Positions 22,414 to 32,887 of a stretch of DNA of 64,000 nucleotides are shown one piece after another; position 1 is the stretch's first letter; every line of letters begins with the position of its first letter. Where the stretch lies: contig CM039465.1 in the NCBI GenBank assembly GCA_022414725.1, positions 40,438,131 to 40,502,130 of the forward strand, read 5' to 3'. Source of the stretch: Microglena sp. YARC (lineage: Eukaryota > Chlorophyta > Chlorophyceae > Chlamydomonadales > Chlamydomonadaceae). A program made the translations under genes and the position numbers. The notes below the pieces were generated by a model. That model was not told the origin of the DNA. It was given only the letters and a program-made list of their open reading frames with translations, and did no database searches.

Positions 22414-22865
22414 CAAGTATCAAACACAAACACGATGCAAATGCATAGGCCTATGCAAAGATGCAACCCAAGAGGCGCTTGAGTGAGACTAGACTGGCAC
22501 TGCAACATACATTTTAATGGGCAGAACAATACATGGTGAGCAGAGAAACATCCTTATTGGAAACGTGCATCTTGCCACCATCGATCGCGTGCTTGCCGGT
22601 TTCAAAATGGCCGACAAGAGGATGTCTCAGGGTGAGCTGTCAGCTGTGGCAATAATATTTTGATCATGGCTTTGATCTTTGGCTTTTCTTAGCAGCTTCT
22701 AGGCAGCTATCCGAGGCTACACCTCTGATGAACCAACCTTGGATTAGGTACTTGTGGGTTGCGAAACGGCATGCTGAACAGGTTATACACCAAATAAATA
22801 AATAAATACATAGTACGCCTTATTACGAGGCATGAGCTTGAGGGGGCTAGCCCGTTTGCATTCAC
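22414..22865. other. spacer, no gene seen
   Basis: Intronic sequence in the minus-strand gene. 22678-22715 (TTGGCTTTTCTTAGCAGCTT, then CTAGGCAGCT) matches one arm of the fold-back element at 34575-34770, so a fragment of that family may be present. Short (AAAT)n near 22790. Confidence 0.5.
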
Positions 22866-23012
22866 TGGCCCCCGTCGGTTAAACGATTGCTTGGGGTTCA
22901 GTTCATCAGTGTTTTTTCTGTTTAAGCTCTTCCTAACAGTAGGGCAAGTCTCTTTAGCCTATTTGGCCTACCCCTGGACTGTAACATAAATACATACATA
23001 CACTGAGGGCAA
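22866..23012 (+). mobile_element. short interspersed element, family B, copy 4
   Basis: Plus-strand body from CGTCGGTTAAACGATTGC through AGTCTCTTTAGCCTATTTGG to CCTGGACTGTAACATAAATA, with an ATACATACATAC tail. Confidence 0.8.
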
Positions 23013-23079
23013 CCACCAGGGATACACCAAATAAACAAAGAATGATTATTGAAAAATGGAAGAATGCAAAAGGACATTA

Positions 23080-24076
23080 CGAGAAACGTTCCCACCTTCT
23101 TGGGCACCTCCATTGCCTTGGCGGCTCCCCTAGGCTTCTCCAACAGAGCATTGTCTTTGGAGAGAATTTTGCTACCCCTCCTACCCAGGCATCAGCAAAT
23201 GAAGGATGGACATTGGGGAAATAAAAAAAAACAAGGACGTTGAGAGCAAAGTCCCAACCTTCTTTGGCACCTCAATTGCCTTGGCGGCTTCCCTAGGCTT
23301 CTCCAGCAGAGCATTCTCTTTGGAGGGAATCTTGCTGCCCCTCCTACCCACATATCAGCAAATAAAGGATGAATATGTAATGAATGCAAAATGGAGAAGG
23401 ACGTTACAAGGAAAGTTCCCACCTTCTTCGGTGTCTCCATTGCCTTGGCAGCTCCCCTAGGCTTTTCCAACAGAGCATTGTCTTTGGAGGGAATCTTGCT
23501 ACCCCTCCTACCCAGGTATCAGCAAATAAAAGATGGACATTGGAGAAATAAAAAAACACAAGGACGCCGAGAGCAAAGTCCCAACCTTCTTTGGCACCTC
23601 CATTGCCTTGGCAGCTCCCCTAGGCTTCTCCAACAGAGCATTGTCTTTGGAGGGAATCTTGCTGCCCCTCCTACCCACATATCAGCAAATAAAGGATGAA
23701 TATGTATTGAATGCAAAATGGAGAAGGACGTTACAAGGAAAGTTCCCACCTTCTTCGGTGTCTCCATTGCCTTGGCAGCTCCCCTAGCTTCTCCAACAGA
23801 GCATTGTCTTTGGAGGGAATCTTGCTACCCCTCCTACCCACATACCAGCAAATAAAGGATGAATATGTAATGAATGCAAAATGGAGAAGGACGTTACAAG
23901 GAAAGTTCCCACCTTCTTTGGTGTCTCCATTGCCTTGGCAGCTCCCCTAGGCTTCTCCAATGGAGCATTCTCTTTGGAGGGAATCTTGCTGCCCCTCCTA
24001 CCCACATATCAGCAAATAAAGGATGAATATGTAATGAATGCAAAATGGAGAAGGACGTTACAAGGAAAGTTCCCAC
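23080..24076 (-). repeat. array of six ~164-bp tandem copies of a mini-exon plus short intron
   Basis: Each unit repeats the 3' end of the exon at 24077-25357: RGSKIPSKxNAxLEKPRG, then AAKAMETPKK and the GTGGGAA or GTTGGGA donor. An ~80-base intron follows, ending in TGGGTAG or CTGGGTAG. With the parent exon there are seven copies. The obvious acceptor (GTAG) gives an 85-base exon that shifts the frame and hits a stop. An in-frame 72-base exon is possible only with the internal GCAAG acceptor. The copies may be unused or partly used. Two intron subtypes alternate (ATGCAAAATGGAGAAGGACG or ATAAAAAAACACAAGGACG). Confidence 0.85.
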
Positions 24077-25357
24077 CTTCTTCGGTGTCTCTATTGCTTT
24101 GGCAGCTCCCCTAGGCTTCTCCAACGGGGCATTCTCTTTGGAGGGAATCTTGCTGCCCCTCCTACCCACTGCCGGCACCGCTTGAGCTGCCACCAACACA
24201 TCATCATCTGGAGCTGCATCGCTAGATGCATTGCGTGACATAACCACGACATCTTTCTTGCGTTTTTGGTTCATGCTCTCCGCAGAGGACAAAGGAGACG
24301 TGGCAGGGGGCATTGGTTTCATTTCCCCGCCGTGCTTTGAAGAAGCGATGCCCTCTATGTCGGGGAGGGGAACCACAACCGGGGGGGGTGCTCTCCTTGA
24401 ACTACTTGTCTCCTCCTTTGGGGGCACTTCCTCACTCTGGTCTGGATCCTGACCTTGACCTTGGCCTTGACCTAGAACTGGACCTTTGACTGGACCTTGA
24501 CCTATACCTTTGCCTTCGCCTTGACCTGGACTTTTGACTGGACCTTGACCTTGACCTTTGACTGGATCTTGACCTGGACCTGGAACTTTTACTGGACCTG
24601 GGCCTTGACCTGGACCTTTGCCTTCGCCTTGACCTGGACCTTTGACTGGACCTTGACGTTGACCTTGACCTTTGCCTTCGCCTTGACCTGGACCTGGACC
24701 TTTGGCTGGACCTTGACCTTTACCTTTGCCTTTATCTTGACCTTTGCCTTCAGTTGCCTCAAATGCTACAGCCTCCTGATTCCCATCTGTACCAGCTTGG
24801 GGGGCTTCTTCTGAAGCAGAATCAGGTTTGGAACCTTCCGGAACATTCTCAACCTTCTGCGCTGACTCAGCTGCACCAGGTGCAGCTGCCCTGCTGGTGG
24901 AAGGTCGTTCCAAAGGAGCCACATCAGCATCCACCCTGGACTCCATCAAGTCTGGCTCAGCTACATCCCTGGTGGAGACAGTAGCTAGTTCAGCTACATC
25001 CTTGGAGGCAGTAGCTCGTGCAGATACATCCTGCTCTGCAACCCCACCGTGATCAGCAACAGGAGGAGGAGATTCCTCTATGTGCGTCAACGAGGACTCG
25101 TCCCCAGTGCCCTCATTGCCTCTTTTCTCATTAACATGGCTTCCAAAAGTGATTACTGGAATACCACCACCAGTGTCTGATAAGCCTGCGGTCTCCTCAT
25201 CAGCCACCACCTTATCCGGCGGTGCCTCCGCTTTCTCGTTCTGCTCGAGAACAGCACTACCAACAGCTGCTGCATCAGCTGTGCTAGGCTGATCAGCATC
25301 CTGATCAGCAGGAGATGCTCGGTTGGCATCCTCTATCGAGCCCTGCTCTTCTTCCTG
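24077..25357 (-). CDS. Gly/Gln/Lys/Pro-rich exon of the WW-kinesin gene
   Basis: A 1281-base exon (427 codons, phase 0/0) with acceptor GTCCCCCGCAG and donor CCGAAGAAG|GTGGGA. The N-terminal ~200 residues are acidic and disordered (Ala, Glu, Asp, Ser). Then come ~110 residues of a loose GKGQGPVKGPGQGEGKGPGQ-type repeat. A basic Pro/Ser tail includes NQKRKKD (possible nuclear signal) and SKIPSKENAPLEKPRG. No catalytic domain. It is likely a flexible spacer, and basic repeats of this kind may add microtubule affinity (inference). Both borders are in phase with the coiled-coil exon upstream and the motor exon downstream. Confidence 0.75.
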
Positions 25358-26240
25358 CTGCGGGGGACCAGGAGCAAGATCAGGAGCAGGAGAAGTGAGG
25401 GGGGTCAGGAGCAGGGGTAGGGGCAGGAGCAGGAGCAAGATCAAGAGCAGGAGCAGAGCAGTGAGAGGGATCAGGATCAGGGGCAGGAGCAGGAGCAGTA
25501 GCAGGAGCAGAGCAGTGAGGGGGATCAGGATCAGGATCAGGATCAGGATCAGGATCAGAGCAGTGAGAGGGATCAGGATCAGGGGCAGTAGCAGGAGCCG
25601 GAGCAGAGCAGTGAGGGGGATTAGGGTCAGGAGCAGGAGCAGGAGAAAAGCAGTGAGGGGGATCAGGATCAGGGGCAGTAGCAGTAGCAGGAGCAGAGCA
25701 GTGAGGGGGATCAGGATCAGGATCAGAGCAGTCAGAGGGATCAGGATCAGGGGCAGTAGCAGGAGCCGGAGCAGAGCAGTGAGGGGGATTAGGATCAGGA
25801 GCAGGAGCAGGAGCAGAGCAGTGAGGGGGATCAGTAGCAGGATCAGGAGCAGAGCAGTAGGGAGATTAGGATCAGGATCAGGAGCAGGAGCAGAGCAGTG
25901 AGGGGGATTAGGATCAGGGGCAGGAGCAGGAGCAGAGCAGTGAGGGGGATTAGGATCAGGATCAGGAGCAGGAGCAGAGCAGTGAGGGGGATTAGGATCA
26001 GGGGCAGGAGCAGGGGCAGAGCAGAGAGGGGGATCAGGATCAGGATCAGAGCAGTGAGGGGGGTCAGGATCAGGGGCAGGATCAGGATCAGGATCAGAGC
26101 AGTGAGGGGGGGTCAGGAGCAGGAGCAGGAGCAGGAGCAGTGAAGGGGATCAGGATCAGGAGCAGAAGCATGATCAGGAACGGGAGCAGGAGCAAGATCA
26201 GGATCATGAGCAGGAGAAGGAGCAGAGCAGTGAGGGGGAT
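25358..26240. repeat. GGATCAGGAGCAGGAGC minisatellite
   Basis: About 0.85 kb of imperfect units built on GCAGAGCAGTGAGGGGGATC, then AGGATCAGGGGCAGGAGC. Most units are 36-60 bp in steps of six. It lies in the intron before the exon at 25357. Both strands are widely open (Arg-rich on plus, Pro/Asp/Cys-rich on minus) because the sub-repeat is six bases. I do not call these genes. Confidence 0.88.
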
Positions 26241-26336
26241 TAGGAGCGACCTCTCCCACAGAGCAATGCTCCTCTTGCTGCCCAGTAGGATCAGGAGCTG
26301 TCCTGAATGCATTGTCAAACATTTTTGGCCCACATC

Positions 26337-26381
<45 letters not shown>

Positions 26382-26552
26382 ACACACACAAACACACGCA
26401 TATGAACAAGAACACACACACATACCCACACAAACACGATACCCACACCAACACCAACTCATATGCACGCTACCCATGTCAGCACCTACTCTCGTGGGTC
26501 CTGGAGCTTTCCAGTATACATCATCAAACATGTGTGGCCCACATCCAAACGA

Positions 26553-26600
<48 letters not shown>

Positions 26601-26897
26601 ATATCCACACAAACATGCCACACACACACACACATCCACACAAACATGCTACAAGCACCCATACCCACACAAACATGCTACAAACACCCATACCCACACA
26701 AACATGCTACACAAACACACCAACAACAACTCACACACAAACTCATACCCACACACACCAACACCATTTCACACACAAACACGCTACCCCCACACACACC
26801 AACTCAAACACTCTCACACACACACCCATACCCACGCAACAACGATACACGCACACCAACACAAACCGACAAACATGCTAATCACGCCATCACCTAC
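26241..26897. repeat. duplicated donor edges of the coiled-coil exon with (CT)n and (CA)n
   Basis: The 3' end of the exon at 26898-27979 (MFDKAFRTAPDPTG) recurs on the minus strand near 26322-26281 (MFDNAFRTAPDPTG) and near 26532-26491 (MFDDVYWKAPGPTR, followed by GTAGGTG). The copies are separated by (CT)n (26340-26380 and 26551-26576) and CACACAAACATGCTAC-type microsatellite. Confidence 0.85.
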
Positions 26898-27805
26898 CCC
26901 TGTGGGATCAGGAGCTGTCCGGAATGCTTTGTCAAACATTTGTGAGAGGTGCCCATTTTCAACGTGCAGAGCTTCCTCCTCCTGCAGCAAGGCCTCCCCC
27001 ACTTGCTCACTGTGCTCCTCAGCTGCTTTGCCCTCCTCAACTACTCCTGCATCTTCAACTACTTCAGTCTTCTCTGCTGCTTTACTCTCCTCAGCTACTC
27101 CTGCATCTTCAGCTACTTCAGTCTTCTCTGCTGCTTTAGCTCCCTCAGCTGTGATAGCATCTTTAGTTACTTCAGTCTTCCCTGCTGCTTTAGCTCCCTT
27201 AGCTGCTTTAACCTCTCCTGCTGCTTTAGCCCCTGAAGGTACTCGGGCTACTTCAGCTACTTGTGCTTCCTCAGCTGCTTTAACGTCTTGCGCTGCTTTA
27301 GCCTCTCCCGCTACATGTGCTTCTTCTGCTTCCTTCGCCTCAGCAGCTGTCTTTGCCTCTTCTACTAATTGTGCTTCTTTGGCTGCCTTTGCCTCTTCTG
27401 CTGCTCGGGCTTCTGCATCTGCCTTAGCCTCTCCCGCTAATCGTGCTTCTTCTGCTGCCTTTGCAACAGCAGCTGCCTTTGCACTAGCAGCTGCCTTTGC
27501 CTCTCCCGCTAATCGTGCTTCTTCGACTGCCTTTGCACTAGCAGCTGCCTTTGCCTCTTCTAATAATCGTGCTTCTTCAACTACCTTTGACTCTTCTGCT
27601 AATCTTACTTCTTCTGCCGCCTTTGCCTCTTCCGATAGTCTAACTTCTTCTGCTGCTGCAGCCTCTGCAGCTTTCGTTACTTCTCCGGCGACTCGTGCCT
27701 CCTCCGCTGCTTTAGCTTTCTCAGCAACTCGCGCCTCCTCCTCCTTCTCCCCCTTCAACCGCTGCTCTGCAGCACTCTGATCTCCATCCTCTTTTGAACG
27801 AGCCG

Positions 27806-27836
<31 letters not shown>

Positions 27837-27979
27837 TACCTCAATCTCCTGCTGCACCCGCTGCTCCTCCTTTTCCTTCACATTCTCATGTTCCTCTGCC
27901 TGTCCCTCATTGATGGACGCGAGAGCTGCCGTGGCTGACTCCACATCCCCACTGCCACTCTCCGGCACCCGCCCACTAC
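26898..27979 (-). CDS. Ala/Glu/Lys-rich coiled-coil exon of the WW-kinesin gene
   Basis: A 1082-base exon with acceptor TTTATTTACAG and donor CCCACAGGG|GTAGGT. It enters in phase 1 (its first two bases complete a Gly codon) and leaves in phase 0. After SGRVPESGSGDVES there is an acidic helix, a poly-Ala run, then about 230 residues of KAAEEARLAEEAK-type repeats in 7- to 11-residue steps. This is a long single alpha-helix or coiled coil, suitable as a dimerisation rod or spacer. Exon ends QMFDKAFRTAPDPTG. There is no enzyme domain. The (GCC)n run at 27803-27838 encodes the poly-Ala. Confidence 0.8.
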
Positions 27980-29010
27980 CTGTAAATAAACAAAAAATTC
28001 ACGTTGAAATTTTCCTGGTAAATTTATGTTAACTGCGGAAGACAGCGAGCAGCCGAATTGCTGACTGAAGGTATGTAACCAAGTTCAAGCTCAAATTCAA
28101 CCTGTTATGACAGAAGACATATGCTCCAGCATTCGTGCGGACTTTTGTCACATCCCCACCGCCACTCTCCATTGACAGCCTACTACTTGTAAAAAAAAAT
28201 GTTCTTGCAGGTTCTTGTAAATTTGTTCTTGTACATTTTCCTGGTAAATTTATTTCAACAGCGGAAGACAGCCAGCAGCCAAATTGCTGGCTGAAGGTAT
28301 GTAATCAAGTTCAAGTTCAAATTCAAATTGCTGGCTGAAGGTATGTAATCAAGTTCAAGTTCAAATTCAAATTGCTGGCTGAAGGTATGTAATCAAGTTC
28401 AAGTTCAAATTCAAATTGCTGGCTGAAGGTATGTAATCAAGTTCAAGTTCAAATTCAAATTGCTGGCTGAAGGTATGTAATCAAGTTCAAGTTCAAATTC
28501 AAATTGCTGGCTGAAGGTATGTAATCAAGTTCAAGTTCAAATTCAAATTGCTGGCTGAAGGTATGTAACCAAGTTCAAGTTCAAATTCAACCTGTCATGA
28601 CAAAAGTCATATGCTACAGCGCTCGTGCGGACTTTTCTGTCACATCCCCACTGCCACTCATGGCGCCCGCCCACTACCTGTCAAAAAACCTTTTGGTTCC
28701 CGTTTACATTTTCTTGGTGAATGTATGTTCACTAAGGAAGACGTTGAGCAGCCAAATTGAAGGCTGAAGCTATGTAACCAAGTTCAAGTTCAAGTTCTCC
28801 ACACACCTGACAGACAACACAAATGACCACATTGACATTTTCCTGGTAAATTTAGTTTTAAAGCGGAAGACGTCGAGCAGCCAAATTGAAGGCTGAAGCT
28901 ATGTAACCAAGTTCAAGTTCAAGTTCAAGTTGAATTTCAAGTTCAACCCCTCGTGCGGACTTCTCTGTCACATCCCCACTGCCACACTCCGGCGCCCGCC
29001 CACTACCTGT
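27980..29010. repeat. decayed exon copies and 44-bp minisatellite
   Basis: The exon segment GDVTEKSAR-ALEH plus its flanking splice sites recurs at about 28100-28190, 28600-28685 and 28945-29006. The first copy has a 2-base deletion and the second a TAG stop. Between them, 28265-28570 holds about seven copies of a 44-bp unit: TTCAAATTGCTGGCTGAAGG, then TATGTAATCAAGTTCAAG. Confidence 0.85.
28945..29006 (-). pseudogene. possible alternative exon, APECGSGDVTEKSAR copy
   Basis: The acceptor CATGACAG is followed by an open stretch SGRAPECGSGDVTEKSARG, in the phase that follows the exon at 29336. The 3' half found in the parent exon (ALEHMTTVMTG) is missing and no good donor is visible, so it may be a truncated duplicate. 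It would be an in-phase cassette only if a donor exists in the downstream TTCAAGTT repeats. Confidence 0.35.
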
Positions 29011-29190
29011 CATGTGTATGTTATGTGTGTATATCCAGGGGTAGGCCAAATAGGCTTAAGGGACTTGCCCAACCGTGACAGGAGGGGCTGAAAAGACAAA
29101 GCATTGATGAACTGAACCCCAACAATCATTTTACCAACGGGGGCCCTAAGTTTGTGCTACAGTGATAATTTAATTATACAATATGATTAA
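29011..29190 (-). mobile_element. short interspersed element, family B, copy 5
   Basis: Minus-strand family B body: CGTTGGTAAAATGATTGTTG, then GGTTCAGTTCATCAATGC, and CCTATTTGGCCTACCCCTGG. The tail is a poorly preserved CATACACAT. Confidence 0.75.
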
Positions 29191-29335
29191 ATCATCATCC
29201 CACCTGTCATGACAGTGGTCATCCCACCAGTTATCCCACCGGTCATGACACTAGTCATCCCACCTGTCATGACAGTAGTCATCCCACCAGTCATCCCACC
29301 GGTCGTGACAGTAGTCATCCCACCTGTCATCCTAC
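29191..29335. repeat. ATGACAGTAGTCATCCCACC minisatellite at a splice donor
   Basis: About six units of 17-36 bp made of GTCATGACAGTAGTCATCCC and CACCGGTCATCCC. They derive from the last bases of the exon at 29336 (CTACTGTCATGACAG). Each unit offers a donor-like ACAG|GTGGGA or ACAG|GTAGGA on the minus strand. Confidence 0.85.
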
Positions 29336-29490
29336 CTGTCATGACAGTAGTCATATGCTCTAGCGCTCGTGCAGACTTTTCTGTCACATCCTCACTCTTC
29401 AGATCCAGCTCATGCCGCCGCCGCCGAATGAGTTCTTCAAAATAGGGATCTAAGGGATGGTCCATCTGGACCGCACCAGTGTCCTGATTC
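29336..29490 (-). CDS. WW2 module, second half exon (WW-kinesin gene)
   Basis: A 155-base exon with acceptor CATCCTGCAG and donor ATGACAG|GTAGGA. Its first base completes the Lys codon left open by the exon at 36283. Joined, they read VPVFKNQDTGAVQMDHPLD, the second and third strands of a WW domain, followed by PYFEELIRRRRHELD. That follow-on mirrors the xDEYYRxLV helix after the WW domain of the centriolar protein CEP164. The second conserved Trp of WW domains is Met here, so proline-peptide binding may be weak. The exon ends in phase 1, matching the exon at 27979. Confidence 0.8.
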
Positions 29491-29723
29491 CTGCAGGATG
29501 CGTGATTTGGAATGTCAAGGCAAGGCAAGGCAAGGCAGCCATATTAGGCAGTGCTTTATACTGGGCACATATGTAAGCCATGGTCAATGCACGTATGTGT
29601 GTACTGCGCCTGTGTCTTGATTCCTACAAGATGCATGATATGGACTATGTAAGCCATGGTCAATGAACGTACGAGCGTACTGCGCATGTGTCTTGATTAC
29701 TGCAGGACGCATGATTTGGAATA

Positions 29724-29726
<3 letters not shown>
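29491..29726. repeat. three copies of the WW2b acceptor edge
   Basis: The acceptor region of the exon at 29490 (plus strand GTGTCCTGATTCCTGCAGGA) is repeated with changes near 29611 (GTGTCTTGATTCCTACAAGA) and 29690 (GTGTCTTGATTACTGCAGGA). Each is set in TAAGCCATGGTCAATGCACG-containing units. Confidence 0.85.
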
Positions 29727-29776
<50 letters not shown>

Positions 29777-31235
29777 AAATCATGGTCGTGGTCGTGGTCG
29801 CGGTCGTGGTCGTGGTCGTGGTGGTGTCATCATCGCGTACCCACGTGCCATGGGCGTGCGAAGTGTAACCGACTTGCAACCGACTTTCCGTACACCCAAG
29901 TCTTCGCCCAGTGATTTCAATTGCCGAAACAGCAGATGCGCTAAGCTATGCGCGCGCTCATTTCATGTCCACAACTGCCTCCTATACTGCGACTGCAATG
30001 AATTGCAATGAAATGAGTGAGGAGATCCTCTCCTCGGAGGTCATTTGCTGACCCTCAGATCGCTTTGCATGGCGCTCGGAATAATAGTTTTCAGTGCATT
30101 GCTTCACGGAGCGACCTGCGGCTCATGCTCTAGAACTTTCACTTCGGCTCATGATTCGGCTGGCCCTTGACTTTCACTTGGCTCACGCATGCGCACTTCT
30201 TTCTTCATCTCAGCATTACGTTCGTCATCGCATTATGCTATCACATAGCCTGAGTCGCTATCACATCGCCTGATTCTTGATTGGAGGTAGTTGACTTCCA
30301 TTCTCCAGCCTTTCTGCAGGCTGTATTGATAAATTCATCTTGCTGCGAGCTTAGACACAGGCGCGGCTCATGGTATCTCTGCACGATCTAAGTCCCTGCA
30401 ACCCTGTGACGTTCTCCCGACGTCCAACTTCCTTCTTGCTGCGTGCTCCTTGCACCGCGTGCAATACCTCTTCAAGATCTTCCCCCGCCCCACACCACTC
30501 ACACCCTGCAACGATAAGGTTATTTTCGCGCTGAGCTGTAGCGAGTGCGTGACAGAGTTGACCGAGCGAAGGCCCTTTCGGGAGACAGCTTGCACGCCCA
30601 ACTAGGTATCTATGCGCGAAGAGGAAGCTACAGGTAAGCCCCTCTGCTCTCGCGCAATTCCGATCTTTCAAGCTGAGTCTGAAACTGCGCAGACGTTCGT
30701 TTGCAATTTCGAAAGGTCTTCGCATTTCCGCGTCGTCTGACGAAACGTCTAAACGTCTGCGCGATTTCGAACTCAGCTGGAAACATCATAATCGCTTCTG
30801 TTAAACCCATCCGATAAAGTGGCCGAGAGAAGATCAGATCAATGGGAACGGAGAAGCAGGGAAGTGCGTGGGTGTTGGCGGGTAAAGGGGTGAGGCAAAT
30901 TTGAGATTGGGCCTGGATCGAGGTTTGGGCAGACTGCGTGTGTGTGTGGGGGGGGGGAGGGGGGGGGGGGGATGCATGGGGAGGATTAGTGTGTGGTTAG
31001 TTGGTGCTGGTGGGGGGGGGGGGGGGGGGGGGGGGGGGACAGATGCGTCAGCATTTTGAAGTTGGGGAAACATCATAATCGCTTCTGTTAAACCCATCTG
31101 CTAAAGTGGCCGAGAGAAGATCAGATTAATGGGAACGGAGAAGCAGGGAAGTGCGTGGGTGTTGGCGGGTAAAGGGGTGAGGCAAATTTGAGATTGGGCC
31201 TGGATCGAGGTTTGAGCAGAGTGGGGACTGCGTGT

Positions 31236-31266
<31 letters not shown>

Positions 31267-31527
31267 GGGGGGGGGGGGATGCATGGGGAGGGATTAGTGT
31301 GTGGTTAGTTGGTGCTGGGGGGGGGGGGGGGGGGGGGGGGGGGCAGATGCGTCAGCATTTGAAGTGGGGGAAACATGATGACTGTGTTTATGAGAGGGGT
31401 GGAGGTGAGGGACATATGTGTAGCCCATTCTGTAACCCAGCCTCACGGGCACCCTATTTAAATTGAGGTAGGGGGGTAGGGGTGATGTGTGTCTGTGTGG
31501 CCACCGGCCACACGGGCTACCGTACTA

Positions 31528-31562
<35 letters not shown>
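29727..31562 (-). mobile_element. (TA)n-bounded dispersed element, copy B
   Basis: Inverted, near-identical copy of 17091-18646. Left end (TA)n at 29727-29773 then AAAGAAATCATGGTCGTGG. Right end GGCCACCGGCCACACGGGCT then (TA)n at 31530-31562. A ~290-bp segment with G-tracts is duplicated in tandem (30783-31068 and 31069-31360), so this copy is longer than A. The minus-strand frame 30725-30351 (124 codons, starting MRRPFEIANERLRSF) is intact here and interrupted in A. It matches nothing I recognise. Confidence 0.85.
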
Positions 31563-31567
<5 letters not shown>

Positions 31568-32011
31568 GGGGGGGGGGCAGAAAGACAGATTTTGGACCGC
31601 ACCTTCGATATGGTGTCCAATTTAGATGGGAGTTGGAATTGTGGAAGTTCCATACAAAAAGAGGGGGGAAATAAAGTTGGGAAAAAGTTTTTTTTACCCC
31701 CCCCCCCCCTACCCCCCCCCCCCCCCCCTCTAAAACCCGATTACCTCACACTACCCCCCCTAAAATGGGGATCATTCGAAAGATCTTTTCTGGCCCATTC
31801 CAGTTATGCTCTTACATCTTTCATGGGGTTGCCCAAACGTGATTTATCGCGAAGTTAAGATTTGGGCCGCTTTGGTTGAAAAAAACTTTGGACCCCTCTA
31901 ACTTTTGTACAACTTTATTTTTGGCTCATTTTGTTTTTTTATAGTTTGAGGATAGGCTCTATCCAAAGCGAAGGTGCGGTACGGCAGCTTTTTTTCTTGC
32001 CCCCCCCCTCG

Positions 32012-32013
<2 letters not shown>
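31563..32013. mobile_element. MITE-like element with ~43-bp terminal inverted repeats
   Basis: The left end (a G-run, then GCAGAAAGACAG, then ACCGCACCTTCG at 31597-31608) is mirrored by the right end (CGAAGGTGCGGT at 31968, then TTTTTTTCTTGCCCCCCCC). Both ends abut (TA)n, consistent with a TA-rich target duplication. The ~450-bp interior has poly-C tracts (31698-31729) and no coding frame. A similar terminus, TTTTTTTGCCCCCCCCCTGA next to ATATATACAT, lies at 34289-34316. Confidence 0.7.
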
Positions 32014-32043
<30 letters not shown>

Positions 32044-32827
32044 TTTTGATATGATTTTATATATATATATATATATCCATAAGTGCCTAATCCCCAAAAC
32101 GCCCTAATTCGGGACAAGAGTGTGGGACAGCTGTTCACACCCAAAAATGCTCGGAATCAAATTCTGAGTAGATAACGTATCTTGAGAGAGTTTCAGCTAG
32201 ACGCGCAGCTATTTTTTGTCCCATAATATTTCGTACATCTCGTGTGCTGCCAATGCTTATCTAACCCCAACTGCAAGGTTGGAGGCTGCCCTTCAGCCTC
32301 GGCTTCTGGGTGAACTGCAATAGCAATTCCACCTGCCTTTTCGGCCTATACCAGCATTCCACCTGCCATTTCAGCCTATACCTGGGTAATATCCCAAATC
32401 AAAATCTAACTTCAGATGTGGATTTCTAATGAAAAGAAAAGAAAAGTTTGTTGTCTGAATGTTTTTTGAAAGTGGGATTTGAAATTTGAAATTTGAAATT
32501 TCAACTTTTTCGAAAAGTTATACTGCACCCTTTGCTGAAAAGACAAAGACACAAGACAATGCAGTTGCGGCCGTGCAGGTTTTAACATAATTACAGACTC
32601 CTAAAATTGCCCCAAATGTGCAAATACTCAGTGATTTTTGGCTTTGTACAGACCGTACCACCTGCACAGCATTTTCCACAACCTGCTGTGACAATGGCTT
32701 GTAAGGGAAGATGTGAAAAATAGGCCTACCTAATTTAAAAAAAACGAATGCGTTTGGCTCCGTCCCACATTTGTGTAAATTCTGTCATGAATTAGGGACC
32801 CCCATAGTGAATAGGGAGAGGCATCGA

Positions 32828-32884
<57 letters not shown>
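32014..32884. other. intronic sequence, no gene seen
   Basis: Moderately AT-rich, non-repetitive sequence apart from (TA)n at 32022-32070 and 32829-32880 and a local AATTTGAAATTTGAAATTTC. A pair of near-repeats, CATTCCACCTGCC, lies at 32350-32370. No splice-flanked coding frame was found. Confidence 0.6.

Positions 32885-32887
<3 letters not shown>

Noticed and set aside
25323..26143. Arg-rich frames (GIRIRGRSRSRAV)
   Set aside because: Shadow of the six-base sub-repeat GGATCA/GGAGCA. The better-supported coding strand here is minus, and this stretch lies in its intron.
26140..27780. 546-codon plus-strand Ser/Ala-rich frame
   Set aside because: Antisense of the Ala/Glu/Lys coiled-coil exon, whose minus-strand frame has matching splice sites and phases.
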